Origin: CALROG01 sp943369755
GTDB taxonomy: Bacteria > Pseudomonadota > Gammaproteobacteria > Burkholderiales > Burkholderiaceae_C
NCBI GenBank assembly: GCA_943369755.1
Contig: CALROG020000012.1
Location: forward strand, 1 to 64,000
DNA length: 64,000 nt
Direction: 5' to 3'
Below the pieces are notes generated by a model that had not been told where the DNA came from, did no database searches, and was given only the letters and a program-made list of their open reading frames with translations. Shown piece after piece: positions 1 through 8,586 of the stretch; position 1 is the stretch's first letter; every line of letters begins with the position of its first letter. The position numbers and the translations under genes were made by a program.

Positions 1-183
1 GAAGAGCTGCTGAACCTGGTCACCGCCGTAGCTGCCAGGCGGCAGGCTGATGGAGTGCAGCACGATCAGGTCAATGCAGGCCTCTATCGGCCGCACGCCA
101 ACATTGGGAGACGGCAGTTGCCGCGCGTGCCTGTACCAGCCGTCGCGCCACAGCCCGGCAGCGTCAAGGGGTGGCGTCGTCAT
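1..183 (-). CDS. ampD: AmpD, 1,6-anhydro-N-acetylmuramyl-L-alanine amidase (N-terminal part only)
   Basis: The reading frame starts at the ATG complementary to 181-183 and runs off the left edge, giving the first 61 residues. Residues 42-56 read LHSISLPPGSYGGDQ, the conserved amidase_2 block of AmpD (the E. coli form has HNISLPPGEFGG). The first His of this block is a zinc ligand in the family. AmpD is a cytosolic zinc amidase that cleaves the peptide from anhydro-muropeptides during peptidoglycan recycling. The start overlaps the 3' end of pilR by 20 bases, so the two genes are probably translated together. The catalytic remainder lies outside the window, so integrity cannot be judged. Confidence 0.88.
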   Translation of the reverse strand, partial: MTTPPLDAAGLWRDGWYRHARQLPSPNVGVRPIEACIDLIVLHSISLPPGSYGGDQVQQLF

Positions 184-1648
184 GGGACTCGTCGCCGCCG
201 GGCATGTTGATCCCCAGGCGAGCGATGCGGTAGCGGATCTGGCGCAGGCTTAACCCCAGCCGGTTGGCCGCAGCCGTACGGTTAAAGCTGCTTTCGTTCA
301 AGGCTTTGACCAGGATTTCACGCTCTTGCTGGTCCAGCCAGGTCTGCAAGTCGGCGGGTATCGGCGCAGGCTCGGTGTTGACGGGGGTGAGAGCGGGTGT
401 CGCTGGTTCGACGACCAGGGGCTCAGGCAGGCGCAGCGGGACTTCCCCGACCCGTGTGGGCGCAAAGTCGACCTGCAGTTCGGTGCCATCGCTAAGTGCC
501 ACGGCCCGGTGCAACAGGTTTTCAAGCTCGCGGACATTGCCGGGCAGCGCCAGCGCGTAGAGCTGGTCAAGCACCTTGGCGGACAGTGCGGGCACCGGCA
601 TGCCGGATTCGGCCGCGATCCGTGCCAGCAGCGCCTCGCACAGCGCGGGCAAGTCGCTTCGCCTTTCACGCAGGGGCGGCACCACAATTTCGATCACGTT
701 GAGCCGGTAATACAAGTCCTGGCGAAACCGCCCGGCCTGCACGTCGGCGGCCAGGTCTTTGTGGGTGGCGCTGACCACGCGCACGTCCACCGAGTCCTCC
801 TGGGTGGAGCCCAGCGAGCGCACCTGGCGCTCCTGGATGGCCCGCAGCAGCTTGGACTGCATGGTGAGCGGCAGGTCGCCAATCTCGTCCAGAAACAGGG
901 TGCCGCCACGCGCTGCCTGAAAGTAGCCCTCGCGGTCGGCCGTGGCACCGGTGTAGGAACCCTTGCGCGCGCCGAAGAACTCGGCCTCAAGCAGGTTCTC
1001 GGGAATGGCGCTGCAGTTCACTGCAACAAATGAACCGCCTGCGCGATGGCTGCAGGCGTGCAGCGCCCGCGCCGCAAGCTCTTTGCCGGTACCGGACTCG
1101 CCGCGCACCAGCACCGGAGCCATGCTGCGGGCCACTTTGGCGATGCGCGCTTTGACGGTGCGCATGGCTTCCGACTCGCCTACCAGACGCTTCAGGGCAC
1201 CACTGGCCCCGCCCGTTTGCGGCGGTGCCGGGGCCCGCCCCGGTGCCGCGCGGCCCGGGAGGGGCGGTGCTGCACCCTGAATGGCAGAGGCCACCACCGC
1301 ACGGAACTGTTTCAGGTCCACCGGTTTTGTCAGGTAGTCAAAAGCGCCGGCCTTGAGGGCTTCGACCGCGTTTTCGGCCGAGCCATAGGCCGTCATGACG
1401 ATGCAACGCTCGGCGCGCTGCTGCGTTTGCAGGTCGCGCAGCAGTTCAAGGCCCAGGCCATCGGGCAACCGCAGGTCGGTGATGATGGCGTCGAACTTGC
1501 CCGCCTCCAGTGCCTGGCGGGCCTGCGCGAGGTCGGCCGCTGCCTCGACGCGATAGCCCTCGCGCAGCAACGTGAGTTCATACAGCGTGCGCAGGTCGGG
1601 CTCGTCATCGACGATCAGCACATGGGGCGAAGCGGTGTTGGCGGCCAT
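164..1648 (-). CDS. pilR: PilR-type sigma-54-dependent response regulator
   Basis: This is an NtrC-family activator of 494 residues. Residues 8-125 form a receiver domain with the phosphorylated Asp at D58 (ITDLRLPDG). A Pro/Ala-rich linker follows, then an AAA+ domain with Walker A GESGTGKE, the sigma-54 contact loop in the form GSYTGA (the common form is GAFTGA) and Walker B GGTLFLDEIGDLP. The C-terminal Fis-type helix-turn-helix contains NRTAAANRLGLSLRQIRYRI. In related bacteria PilR, once phosphorylated by PilS, activates pilin (pilA) transcription from a sigma-54 promoter. The start ATG shares one base with the pilS stop, so sensor and regulator form one unit. The assignment as PilR rather than another NtrC paralogue rests on the six-helix PilS-like sensor and the ampD/ccsA/ffh context. 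Confidence 0.9.
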   Translation of the reverse strand: MAANTASPHVLIVDDEPDLRTLYELTLLREGYRVEAAADLAQARQALEAGKFDAIITDLRLPDGLGLELLRDLQTQQRAERCIVMTAYGSAENAVEALKAGAFDYLTKPVDLKQFRAVVASAIQGAAPPLPGRAAPGRAPAPPQTGGASGALKRLVGESEAMRTVKARIAKVARSMAPVLVRGESGTGKELAARALHACSHRAGGSFVAVNCSAIPENLLEAEFFGARKGSYTGATADREGYFQAARGGTLFLDEIGDLPLTMQSKLLRAIQERQVRSLGSTQEDSVDVRVVSATHKDLAADVQAGRFRQDLYYRLNVIEIVVPPLRERRSDLPALCEALLARIAAESGMPVPALSAKVLDQLYALALPGNVRELENLLHRAVALSDGTELQVDFAPTRVGEVPLRLPEPLVVEPATPALTPVNTEPAPIPADLQTWLDQQEREILVKALNESSFNRTAAANRLGLSLRQIRYRIARLGINMPGGDESHDDATP

Positions 1649-3330
1649 CAGGCAGGCATTGTGGCAAAGGACGCCTGGGCTGGGCCACCCGGCACGTCTG
1701 CGCGGAACAACACGAAGAACTCATTGCCGTCGGTGCGCTGGTAGCCGATCAGTGCACCATGGCGCTCGCACAGTTCGCGGCAGATGTACAGGCCAAGTCC
1801 GCTGGAGCGGCTTTCCGAGGAGAAGAAGGGTTCGAACAGGTGACTTTGCACGCTGTGCTCAAGCGGCGCGCCATCGCTCCAGACCCGCAGGCCGGGTTGG
1901 CCCGACGCCGGGGCCTCTGTTGTCACACGGATTGCGCCGGTTCGCAGACTGGCGTAGCGCAAGGCGTTGTCAAGCAGGTTGACAAGCACCCGGCGCAAGT
2001 GGTCGGGCTCAAACATTACCTGCTGGGCGCCAGCTTGTAGCGCCAACTGAAGGCGATTGGCGCAAGCGGTCTGGCGCGACCATTCGGCGCAAGCCTGGCG
2101 CACCGCATCGTCCAGGTCCAGCAGGGGCGGGGCGAGTCGCGCACCGTCTTGCTGCACCCGTGAGATGTCCAGCACTTCTTCGACAATCTGGGCCAGGCGC
2201 TGGGCGTTCTGGCGCACCATCAAGGCCAGCTTTTTCTGGCCCGGGTCAGACAAGTCTTCATCGAGCAGCGCATTGGCCTGCATGATGGCGGCCAGCGGAT
2301 TGCGGATCTCATGGGCGACAGCGGCCGACATGCGGCCCATGGCAGCCAGCTTTTCAGTTCGCAGCCGCGCCTCCATCTCGCGCAGGTCTTCGAGAAACAT
2401 CACACACAGGCTTTCTGTGCCCACGTCATGGGTGGCCGTCAGGCGGGTTCGCACGTGAACGCGGCGCGGCGCCTGCATGACCTCTGCCAGGCTGATGTCC
2501 GCTATTTGCACGGTGCGCAGCAGGAAGGTCTGGCGCGCCAGTTCGGCCAGTGGATGCCAGGCTGCCTCGCTGGTCAGCAGGAATGGCAGACTTTGGGTTT
2601 TGTTCCCGGCCGCAAGCAGGTGCTGCGCCGCCGGATTGGCAGCGCGCACTGAGCCGCCATCGTCTACCACCAGAATCCCGTCGGCCAGTGCTTCAATCAC
2701 CAGCTCATTGACTTCGGTCTGGACCCGCGCCAGCTGCTGGCTTTGCCTGGCGTGCTGCTCTTCGCGCGCTAGGCGTGACGCGAGTTGGTTGGCCAGCAAC
2801 GCCACGACAAAAAAACCGGTACCGGTCAGGCCCGCCTGCAACGCGCGCGAGGTGGAGTCACCCAGCAGTGAAATCTGCCAGGCGTCGAATAGCAAAAGCA
2901 GGGTGATGGCCGCCGCCGTTCCCAGTGCCAAAAGCAAGGAACCCAGCACAGAAGCCAGCAGCAGCGGCAGTGCAAACAGCGGCAGATAGCTGATGCCCCC
3001 GGCTTGCAGGAACTGCAGCACCGAGAACGCGATCAGGTCCACACCAATCGTTGAAACCCACTGCGCGTCAAAGGTTTGACCGGGTGGGCGCGGTTTGCCG
3101 TAGGCGCGCAAGAAGACGGTGGCCACCAGGTAGCCGGCGCACATCGCTACCAGCCAGCCCTCGGCGGGGCGCGGTGCCATCAGGTAGGTGGTGCCCAGTA
3201 TCACAAGCAGCACCAGCGCAATCATCACGCGTGCCGTCATGAAGCCGCGCCACAGTCGCGAAAATGCGGAGTCTTCCGGAGTCGGTTCGCGCAGGCCGAA
3301 CCAGGAGGCCGGGGCGGTGGACTCAGTCAT
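1648..3330 (-). CDS. pilS: PilS-type membrane sensor histidine kinase
   Basis: This protein has 560 residues. The first 190 carry about six hydrophobic segments, for example VMIALVLLVILGTTYLM and WLVAMCAGYLVATVFL. A PAS-like segment around residues 205-300 contains ADGILVVDDGGSVRAANPAA. The HisKA box is VAHEIRNPLAAI with the phosphorylated His at H340. The HATPase_c domain has the N box LLDNALRYAS and a G box SGLGLYICRELCERHG. In the family PilS sits at the cell pole, senses pilin levels in the inner membrane and phosphorylates PilR. The next gene downstream on the same strand is pilR, with a one-base stop/start overlap. The gene is intact and of normal length. Confidence 0.9.
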   Translation of the reverse strand: MTESTAPASWFGLREPTPEDSAFSRLWRGFMTARVMIALVLLVILGTTYLMAPRPAEGWLVAMCAGYLVATVFLRAYGKPRPPGQTFDAQWVSTIGVDLIAFSVLQFLQAGGISYLPLFALPLLLASVLGSLLLALGTAAAITLLLLFDAWQISLLGDSTSRALQAGLTGTGFFVVALLANQLASRLAREEQHARQSQQLARVQTEVNELVIEALADGILVVDDGGSVRAANPAAQHLLAAGNKTQSLPFLLTSEAAWHPLAELARQTFLLRTVQIADISLAEVMQAPRRVHVRTRLTATHDVGTESLCVMFLEDLREMEARLRTEKLAAMGRMSAAVAHEIRNPLAAIMQANALLDEDLSDPGQKKLALMVRQNAQRLAQIVEEVLDISRVQQDGARLAPPLLDLDDAVRQACAEWSRQTACANRLQLALQAGAQQVMFEPDHLRRVLVNLLDNALRYASLRTGAIRVTTEAPASGQPGLRVWSDGAPLEHSVQSHLFEPFFSSESRSSGLGLYICRELCERHGALIGYQRTDGNEFFVLFRADVPGGPAQASFATMPA

Positions 3331-3344
3331 GCGGGCAATCCTGC

Positions 3345-3569
3345 TCAGCGTTGCGCACGAAGGCGATGCTCGTCGCTACAGTAAAAGCCGCCCGGCCCGG
3401 GCAGCGCTTCGGCTTGGGGCAGGTGAACGGAGCAGGTGGCGCACTGAACCATGTCTTGCGGTGTGCCCGGTTTGCGCCGGGCAGGGCGCGTTGGCGCGTT
3501 GTCCTTGCGGTTGCCGCGCCAGACGTACACGGCGACCAGCACCACCACCAGCACCAGCAGGTATTTCAT
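3345..3569 (-). CDS. PP0621-family small membrane-anchored protein
   Basis: This is a protein of 74 residues. Residues 1-17 are hydrophobic (KYLLVLVVVLVAVYVW), followed by a basic stretch rich in Arg, Lys and Pro. A C-terminal Cys motif CATCSVHLP then a CSDEH end look like a small zinc-binding knuckle. The pattern fits the PP0621 family found beside pilS and ffh in Burkholderiales; its function is unknown. The start overlaps the stop of the upstream CcsA-like gene in an ATGA, and pilS follows after 14 bases, so it is probably cotranscribed with both. The gene could contribute to membrane assembly, but that is only inferred from position. Confidence 0.8.
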   Translation of the reverse strand: MKYLLVLVVVLVAVYVWRGNRKDNAPTRPARRKPGTPQDMVQCATCSVHLPQAEALPGPGGFYCSDEHRLRAQR

Positions 3570-4375
3570 GTGCCACGCCCTAACACCACCTCAAGTACAA
3601 ATCGCGAGCCTACATACGCCAGCAGCAGCAACAGCGAGCCCACATAAAGCATGCGCACCGCCTTGCGCCCGCGCCAGCCAAAACGCGCGCGTCCCACCAG
3701 CAGCACCGCGAAGGCCAGCCACGAAAGAATGGAGAAAAGCGTTTTATGGTCCCATTTCCAGGCCCGGCCCGCACCATAGAGTTGCTCGGTAAAAAGCAAT
3801 CCCGCCAGCAGTGTTGCCGACAACAACACAAAACCGGCCTGGACGAAGCGAAAGGTCAGTCGCTCCAAAGTCAGCAGCGGTAATCCGCCGTGGGGCTCGG
3901 TCGCCAAACGAATCTCGCGCTCGGTGCGCATCATCAGCCAGGCATGCACCACGGCCGCAGCAAACAGGCCGTACGACGCAATGCCCAGCGCCCAATGCAA
4001 CGGCAACCAGGGCGAGGCCGACACATGCAGTGGGCTCCCGGGGAAGGCAAGCGCCACCAGCACGGCGGCGCCACCCATGCCGGCCAACGCGGCCAAGGCC
4101 TTGAGCTGGGGAAACAGCCGACTTTCAATTGCGTACACCGACAGAACCAGCCAGGCCGTGACCGAAACGGCCGGTGCAAAACCAAAGCGTGGGGCATCGC
4201 CCAGCAGGCTCCAGGCCAGGGCCAGCGCGTGCAAAACCCAGGCCGTCATCAGGGCCGCCCGCACGCCCCCAGCCTGCAGTCGACTGGCGGCCAGTGCCGG
4301 TGTGGCGTAGGCCGCAGCCGCCGCAAGCGAAAGAGCCGCAGCGACGGGGGATACACTGGCTAGAATCATTCTCAC
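3566..4375 (-). CDS. CcsA/HemX-type cytochrome c assembly integral membrane protein
   Basis: This is a protein of 269 residues made almost wholly of hydrophobic helices, about eight by eye. The conserved features are HWALGIASYGLFAAAVVHAWL and, near the C terminus, the WDHKT motif of the CcsA/YpjD family, which aligns with the Trp-rich haem-handling region of CcmC/CcsA. E. coli YpjD (CorE) belongs to this family, and its role in cytochrome c maturation is not well defined. Two starts are possible, a GTG at 4375 and an in-frame ATG at 4369. The AAGG about seven bases upstream favours the GTG. It is divergent from ffh with only 37 bases between the starts. Confidence 0.8.
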   Translation of the reverse strand: MRMILASVSPVAAALSLAAAAAYATPALAASRLQAGGVRAALMTAWVLHALALAWSLLGDAPRFGFAPAVSVTAWLVLSVYAIESRLFPQLKALAALAGMGGAAVLVALAFPGSPLHVSASPWLPLHWALGIASYGLFAAAVVHAWLMMRTEREIRLATEPHGGLPLLTLERLTFRFVQAGFVLLSATLLAGLLFTEQLYGAGRAWKWDHKTLFSILSWLAFAVLLVGRARFGWRGRKAVRMLYVGSLLLLLAYVGSRFVLEVVLGRGT

Positions 4376-4412
4376 AGTTTAGCCTTTCGCTCCGGAACAC
4401 CGAAGCCCCCTC

Positions 4413-5777
4413 ATGGCCTCCGCCCTCTCAGACAAACTCTCACGCCTGGTCAAGGAAATCCGCGGCCAGGCCCGCATATCTGAAACCAACGTTCAGGATA
4501 TGTTGCGCGAAGTGCGCATGGCCCTGCTTGAGGCCGACGTGGCGCTGCCTGTGGTGCGTGACTTCATCGCCCGGGTCAAAGACAAAGCACTGGGGCAGGA
4601 GGTGCTGGGCTCTTTGTCGCCCGGCCAGGCGCTGGTGGGGATTGTCAGCCGCGAGCTTGCCGCCACCATGGGCGAAGGCGTCAGCGACATCAACCTTGCG
4701 GCCCAACCGCCCGCCGTGATCCTGATGGCGGGCCTGCAGGGCGCAGGTAAAACCACCACCACCGGCAAGCTGGCCAAGCACCTGATTGAAAAGCGCAAGA
4801 AGAAGGTGCTGACAGTGTCAGGCGACGTTTACCGCCCGGCGGCCATTGAGCAGCTCAAGACGGTGACGGCGCAGGCCGGTGCCGAGTGGTTTCCCAGCAC
4901 GGCTGAGCAAAAACCGCTGGACATCGCGCGTGCGGCGCTGGATTACGCGCGCAAGCACTTTTTTGACGTGTTGCTGGTCGACACCGCTGGCCGGCTGGCA
5001 ATTGACGAAGCCCTGATGGGTGAAATCAAGGCCCTGCACGCCGCGCTCAACCCGGTAGAAACGCTGTTTGTGGTGGACGCCATGCAGGGCCAGGACGCGG
5101 TCAATACCGCCAGGGCCTTCAAGGACGCGCTGCCACTGACCGGCATCATCCTGACCAAGACCGACGGCGACTCGCGCGGGGGTGCGGCGCTGTCGGTTCG
5201 GCAGATTACTGGCGCACCGATCAAGTTTGCCGGTACCAGTGAAAAGCTCGACGGGCTGGAGGTGTTTGACGCCGAGCGCCACGCCGGACGTATTCTGGGC
5301 ATGGGTGACATCGTGGCGCTGGTCGAACAGGTCACCGCCGGCGTTGACATGGAGGCGGCGCAGAAGCTGGCGGCCAAGGTCAAGAGCGGCAGCGGCTTTG
5401 ACCTGAATGACTTTCTGAGCCAGATCCAGCAAATGAAGAGCATGGGCGGCCTGAGCAGCCTGATGGACAAGATGCCGGCGCAGATGCAGGCCAAGGCGGG
5501 CCAGGTGGACATGGACAGGGCCGAGCGCGATGTGCGGCGCAAGGAAGGCATGATCCAGAGCATGACGCCGCTGGAGCGGCGCAAGCCTGAACTCATCAAG
5601 GCCACCCGCAAGCGGCGCATTGCCGCCGGTGCCGGTGTGCAGGTTCAGGAAGTGAACCGCCTGCTCAACGAGTTCGAGCAGATGCAGGGCATGATGAAAA
5701 AAATGAAGGGTGCCGGCATGATGAAAATGATCAAGCGCATGGGCGGCATGAAGGGCATGCCAAAGATGCCCTTCTGA
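4413..5777 (+). CDS. ffh: Signal recognition particle GTPase Ffh
   Basis: This protein has 454 residues, the normal length for Ffh/SRP54. The N domain (about 1-90) is helical. The G domain contains GLQGAGKTTTTGKLAKHL (G1), the insertion-box region, LLVDTAGRL (G3) and ILTKTDGDSRGGAALS (G4). The C-terminal M domain is Met-rich (MDKMPAQMQAK, MKKMKGAGMMKMIKRM) and binds 4.5S RNA and signal sequences. Together with 4.5S RNA and FtsY it targets membrane proteins to the Sec translocon during translation. It faces miaB tail-to-tail with 37 bases between stops, and I saw no clear hairpin terminator there. No 4.5S RNA gene was recognised in the window. Confidence 0.97.
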   Translation: MASALSDKLSRLVKEIRGQARISETNVQDMLREVRMALLEADVALPVVRDFIARVKDKALGQEVLGSLSPGQALVGIVSRELAATMGEGVSDINLAAQPPAVILMAGLQGAGKTTTTGKLAKHLIEKRKKKVLTVSGDVYRPAAIEQLKTVTAQAGAEWFPSTAEQKPLDIARAALDYARKHFFDVLLVDTAGRLAIDEALMGEIKALHAALNPVETLFVVDAMQGQDAVNTARAFKDALPLTGIILTKTDGDSRGGAALSVRQITGAPIKFAGTSEKLDGLEVFDAERHAGRILGMGDIVALVEQVTAGVDMEAAQKLAAKVKSGSGFDLNDFLSQIQQMKSMGGLSSLMDKMPAQMQAKAGQVDMDRAERDVRRKEGMIQSMTPLERRKPELIKATRKRRIAAGAGVQVQEVNRLLNEFEQMQGMMKKMKGAGMMKMIKRMGGMKGMPKMPF

Positions 5778-5814
5778 GGCGTCGCCGGGCCGACTTTCAG
5801 CGCGCCTTAGTTGC

Positions 5815-7149
5815 TCAGACCGTTTCAGCCGTGAGAACTTCGCCGCGCAAAGAATGCGGATAGGCCTCGGTGATGGTCACGTCAAGCATCTGGCCGACCA
5901 GCCGCACAGGCCCTTTGATGTTGACGACCCGGTTGCATTCGGTGCGCCCGGCCAGTTCGTCCGGGTTTTTGCGCGAAGGGCCCTCCACCAGGATTCTCTG
6001 CACCGTGCCCACGCGTTGCGCGCTGAAGCGGCGGATGTTGGCTTCAATCACCGCCTGGAGTTGCTGCAGCCGGGCCAGTTTCACGGCGTGTGGTGTCTCG
6101 TCGTGCAGGTTGGCCGCAGGCGTGCCCGGACGGGGACTGAAGATAAAGCTGAAGCTGTTGTCGAACTGCACGTCGTCAATCAGCTTCATCATCTTGTTGA
6201 AGTCGTCATCGGTCTCGCCTGGAAAGCCGACGATGAAATCGCTGCTCATGGCCATGTCGGGGCGAATGGCGCGCAGCTTGCGCACTGTGCTTTTGTATTC
6301 CATGGCGGTGTAACCACGCTTCATGGCCATCAAGATGCGGTCGCTGCCGTGTTGCACCGGCAAGTGAAGGTGGCTCACCAGCTTGGGTACGCGGGCGTAC
6401 ACATCGATCAGGCGCTGCGTGAACTCGTTCGGGTGGCTGGTGGTGTAGCGGATCCGCTCGATGCCCGGTATGTCGGCCACGTAGTCGATGAGCAAGGCAA
6501 AGTCTGCAATCTCGGTGCTGTGCCCCATGGTGCCGCGATAGGCGTTCACGTTTTGACCCAGTAGTGTTACCTCGCGGACACCCTGGCCAGCCAGCCCGGC
6601 TATCTCGGCCAACACGTCGTCAAACGGGCGCGAAACTTCTTCGCCCCGGGTGTAGGGCACCACGCAGTAACTGCAGTACTTGCTGCAGCCCTCCATGATG
6701 CTCACGAAGGCTGAGGCACCCTCGACCCGCGCAGGCGGCAAGTGGTCGAACTTCTCGATCTCGGGGAAGCTGATGTCCACCTGCGGCCGCGCCAGTCTGG
6801 CGCGCGCGTCCAGCAGCGCGGGCAGGCGGTGCAGCGTCTGCGGGCCAAACACCACGTCAACATACGGTGCGCGCTTGATGATCTCGGCACCTTCCTGGCT
6901 TGCCACGCAGCCGCCCACGCCGATCAGCACACCCTTTTTCTTCAGGTGCTGTACCCGGCCCAGATCACTGAACACCTTTTCCTGCGCTTTTTCGCGCACC
7001 GAGCAGGTGTTGAACAAGATCAGGTCGGCCTCGTCCACGTTCTGCGTGGGCTCATAGCCTTGCGCGGCGTGCATCACATCAGCCATCTTGTCCGAGTCGT
7101 ACTCGTTCATCTGGCAGCCGAAGGTTTTGATAAAAACTTTTTTGCTCAT
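5815..7149 (-). CDS. miaB: MiaB, tRNA-2-methylthio-N6-dimethylallyladenosine synthase
   Basis: This protein has 444 residues. The N-terminal UPF0004 domain carries the three auxiliary-cluster cysteines in TFGCQMNEYDSDKM, LFNTCSVREKA and GVGGCVASQ. The radical SAM domain has the CxxxCxxC motif in EGCSKYCSYCVVPYTRGEE. The last 65 residues fit a TRAM RNA-binding domain. MiaB adds the methylthio group to isopentenyl-adenosine at position 37 of tRNAs that read codons starting with U, using two 4Fe-4S clusters and S-adenosylmethionine. All six cluster cysteines are present, so the enzyme should be active. A short secreted-protein gene lies 14 bases downstream. Confidence 0.96.
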   Translation of the reverse strand: MSKKVFIKTFGCQMNEYDSDKMADVMHAAQGYEPTQNVDEADLILFNTCSVREKAQEKVFSDLGRVQHLKKKGVLIGVGGCVASQEGAEIIKRAPYVDVVFGPQTLHRLPALLDARARLARPQVDISFPEIEKFDHLPPARVEGASAFVSIMEGCSKYCSYCVVPYTRGEEVSRPFDDVLAEIAGLAGQGVREVTLLGQNVNAYRGTMGHSTEIADFALLIDYVADIPGIERIRYTTSHPNEFTQRLIDVYARVPKLVSHLHLPVQHGSDRILMAMKRGYTAMEYKSTVRKLRAIRPDMAMSSDFIVGFPGETDDDFNKMMKLIDDVQFDNSFSFIFSPRPGTPAANLHDETPHAVKLARLQQLQAVIEANIRRFSAQRVGTVQRILVEGPSRKNPDELAGRTECNRVVNIKGPVRLVGQMLDVTITEAYPHSLRGEVLTAETV

Positions 7150-7163
7150 GGCGTACCCCAGGC

Positions 7164-7574
7164 TCAGCGCCGCGCGCCAAAGATCAGGGCCAGCAAATCG
7201 GCAAAAGCCTTGGCACCATTCGACCCGCCCAGCTTTTCAGCCTCTGCGGGGGTCAGTACCCAGGCCTCATGAATCAGGCCTGCCGCATCGCGGCGGTACA
7301 CCACCGACAGTTCTTGCCCCACCACGCTGCCTGACAGCAGCAGCAAGTTGTTGGTGTTGCGGATCCGCGCGCCGGGCGAGAGCCGGTCGGGCTTGCCGTC
7401 CAGGGTTGCGTCGGGTGGCTGGGTGACAACCAGGCGCCCGAGCTTGACGTCGGCCGGCACGTCACGGCGCATCGCCTGTGCCTGGGCATCAAAGGGGAAA
7501 GTGGCCGCAGCCCCTGCCAATATTGCGCAAGCCGCTATAAAAAAAGTAGCAAATGTTGATCTGCAGCGATTCAT
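7164..7574 (-). CDS. Hypothetical secreted protein with a repeat-derived signal peptide
   Basis: I prefer the ATG at 7574 (136 residues, MNRCRSTFATFF...) over the upstream ATG at 7619, because the latter lies inside the terminator hairpin of the tRNA gene. Residues 1-33 form a signal peptide (basic start, hydrophobic core, ending DAQAQA). The mature part has no family I recognise. It contains LGRLVVTQPPDATLDG, then IRNTNNLLLLSGSVVGQELSVVYRRDAAGLIHEAWVL, and resembles small exported proteins of Burkholderiales. The bases coding for residues 9-18 of the signal peptide (ATFFIAACAI) match one half of the 48-bp repeat described elsewhere in this window. The gene lies upstream of miaB on the same strand. 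Confidence 0.7.
   Translation of the reverse strand: MNRCRSTFATFFIAACAILAGAAATFPFDAQAQAMRRDVPADVKLGRLVVTQPPDATLDGKPDRLSPGARIRNTNNLLLLSGSVVGQELSVVYRRDAAGLIHEAWVLTPAEAEKLGGSNGAKAFADLLALIFGARR
7521..7550 (-). repeat. 48-bp dispersed repeat, half copy inside a coding sequence
   Basis: The plus strand reads ATTGCGCAAGCCGCTATAA and then six further A/G-rich bases ending in GTAGC. This lines up with the right half of the complete copy at 56603-56650 (ATTGCGCTAGCCACTATAA, ending GATAGC). The left half with GGCTGTAGCCCGC is missing. The repeat lies wholly within the signal-peptide codons of the small secreted protein. Confidence 0.6.
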
Positions 7575-7599
7575 GGTGTGTGTCCAGAGGCTGTCAATG

Positions 7600-7628
7600 A
7601 AAAAGGCACTGTGGGCCACAGTGCCTTT
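7600..7628 (-). terminator. Rho-independent terminator of tRNA-Met
   Basis: Bases 7602-7614 and 7616-7628 are exact reverse complements (arm AAAGGCACTGTGG). Read on the minus strand the hairpin is followed by a run of five T. It lies 29 bases past the 3' end of the tRNA gene, in the right direction to end its transcript. Confidence 0.85.
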
Positions 7629-7657
7629 GCTGTCAACGCCGCAAGGCGTAGCGAATC

Positions 7658-7734
7658 TGGTGGCGCTTCACGGATTCGAACCGCGGACCTGTGGATTATG
7701 ATTCCATCGCTCTAACCGACTGAGCTAAAGCGCC
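7658..7734 (-). tRNA. tRNA-Met (anticodon CAT), elongator type
   Basis: The 77-nt cloverleaf can be folded by hand. The acceptor stem GGCGCTT/AAGCGCC is fully paired, the D stem is GCTC/GAGC, the anticodon loop ATCATAA contains CAT, the T loop is TTCGAAT and the CCA end is encoded. The G1-C72 pair excludes initiator tRNA-fMet. A CAT anticodon could also belong to tRNA-Ile2 with lysidine, but the GGCGCTT acceptor stem fits the elongator Met type I recall from betaproteobacteria. The outermost anticodon-stem position (27-43) is an A-C mismatch. Confidence 0.93.
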
Positions 7735-7759
7735 AAGCCCAAAATTATAGCGCGCCTGA

Positions 7760-8539
7760 TTATTCGTTCTGGAAGGCGGGTTTGCGTTTGTTCACGAAGG
7801 CGTCCATGCCTTCTTTCTGGTCACTGGTGGCAAACAGGGCGTGGAACAGGCGGCGCTCGAACATCACGCCGTCGGACAGGCCTGATTCAAAAGCCCGGTT
7901 CACCGACTCCTTTGCGGCCATCACTGCAATCTGCGAATAGTCGCTGATCAACAGCGCCGCGCCCAGCGCCTCGTCCATCAGTTTGTCCAGCGCCACCACA
8001 CGGCTGACCAGCCCCGCGCGTTCGGCTTCAGTGGCGTCCATCATGCGGCTGGTGAGCGCCATGTCCATCGCCTTGGCCTTGCCGACGGCGCGTGGCAGGC
8101 GTTGCGTGCCACCGGCACCGGGGATGATGCCCAGCTTGATCTCGGGCTGGCCGAACCTGGCGTTGTCGGCGGCGATGATGAAGTCGCACATCATGGCCAG
8201 CTCGCAGCCGCCGCCCAGCGCAAACCCGCTCACCGCCGCAATCACCGGCTTGCGCACGCTGCGAATGGTTTCCCAGTTGCGGGTGATGTAGTCACCCTTG
8301 TAGACGTCGGCAAACGAATAGCTGGCCATGGCACCGATGTCGGCACCTGCGGCAAAGGCCTTTTCGCTGCCGGTCACGATCATGCAGCCGATGGCTGGGT
8401 CGGCGTCAAAGGCCTTGAGTGCAGCACCGAGCTCGTCCATCAGCTGGTTGTTCAGCGCGTTCAATTGCTTGGGACGGTTCAGCGTGACGATGCCCACCTT
8501 GCCGCCTTCGGTGCGTACTTCAATCATTTCGTAGCTCAT
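7760..8539 (-). CDS. Enoyl-CoA hydratase (crotonase family, PaaF-like)
   Basis: The start is the ATG at 8539, preceded by GAAGGAG at good spacing; this gives 259 residues. The crotonase signature ALGGGCELAMMCDFIIAADNARFGQPEIKLGIIPGAGGTQRL holds both catalytic glutamates (GGGCEL and GQPEI), as in short-chain enoyl-CoA hydratase. The oxyanion-hole region is KAFAAGADIGAMA. The enzyme hydrates trans-2-enoyl-CoA to 3-hydroxyacyl-CoA. In phenylacetate degradation PaaF does this on 2,3-dehydroadipyl-CoA. The gene is divergent from paaG with a shared promoter region, which supports a role in that pathway, but general fatty-acid beta-oxidation is equally possible from sequence alone. Confidence 0.88.
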   Translation of the reverse strand: MSYEMIEVRTEGGKVGIVTLNRPKQLNALNNQLMDELGAALKAFDADPAIGCMIVTGSEKAFAAGADIGAMASYSFADVYKGDYITRNWETIRSVRKPVIAAVSGFALGGGCELAMMCDFIIAADNARFGQPEIKLGIIPGAGGTQRLPRAVGKAKAMDMALTSRMMDATEAERAGLVSRVVALDKLMDEALGAALLISDYSQIAVMAAKESVNRAFESGLSDGVMFERRLFHALFATSDQKEGMDAFVNKRKPAFQNE

Positions 8540-8586
8540 TTCATCTCCTTCAATGGGTTTGCCGTGGTGCACTATACCCAAGGGAA

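Noticed and set aside
7575..7619. The upstream ATG of the secreted-protein gene at 7619
   Set aside because: It lies within the terminator hairpin of tRNA-Met and would bury the signal peptide behind 15 residues.
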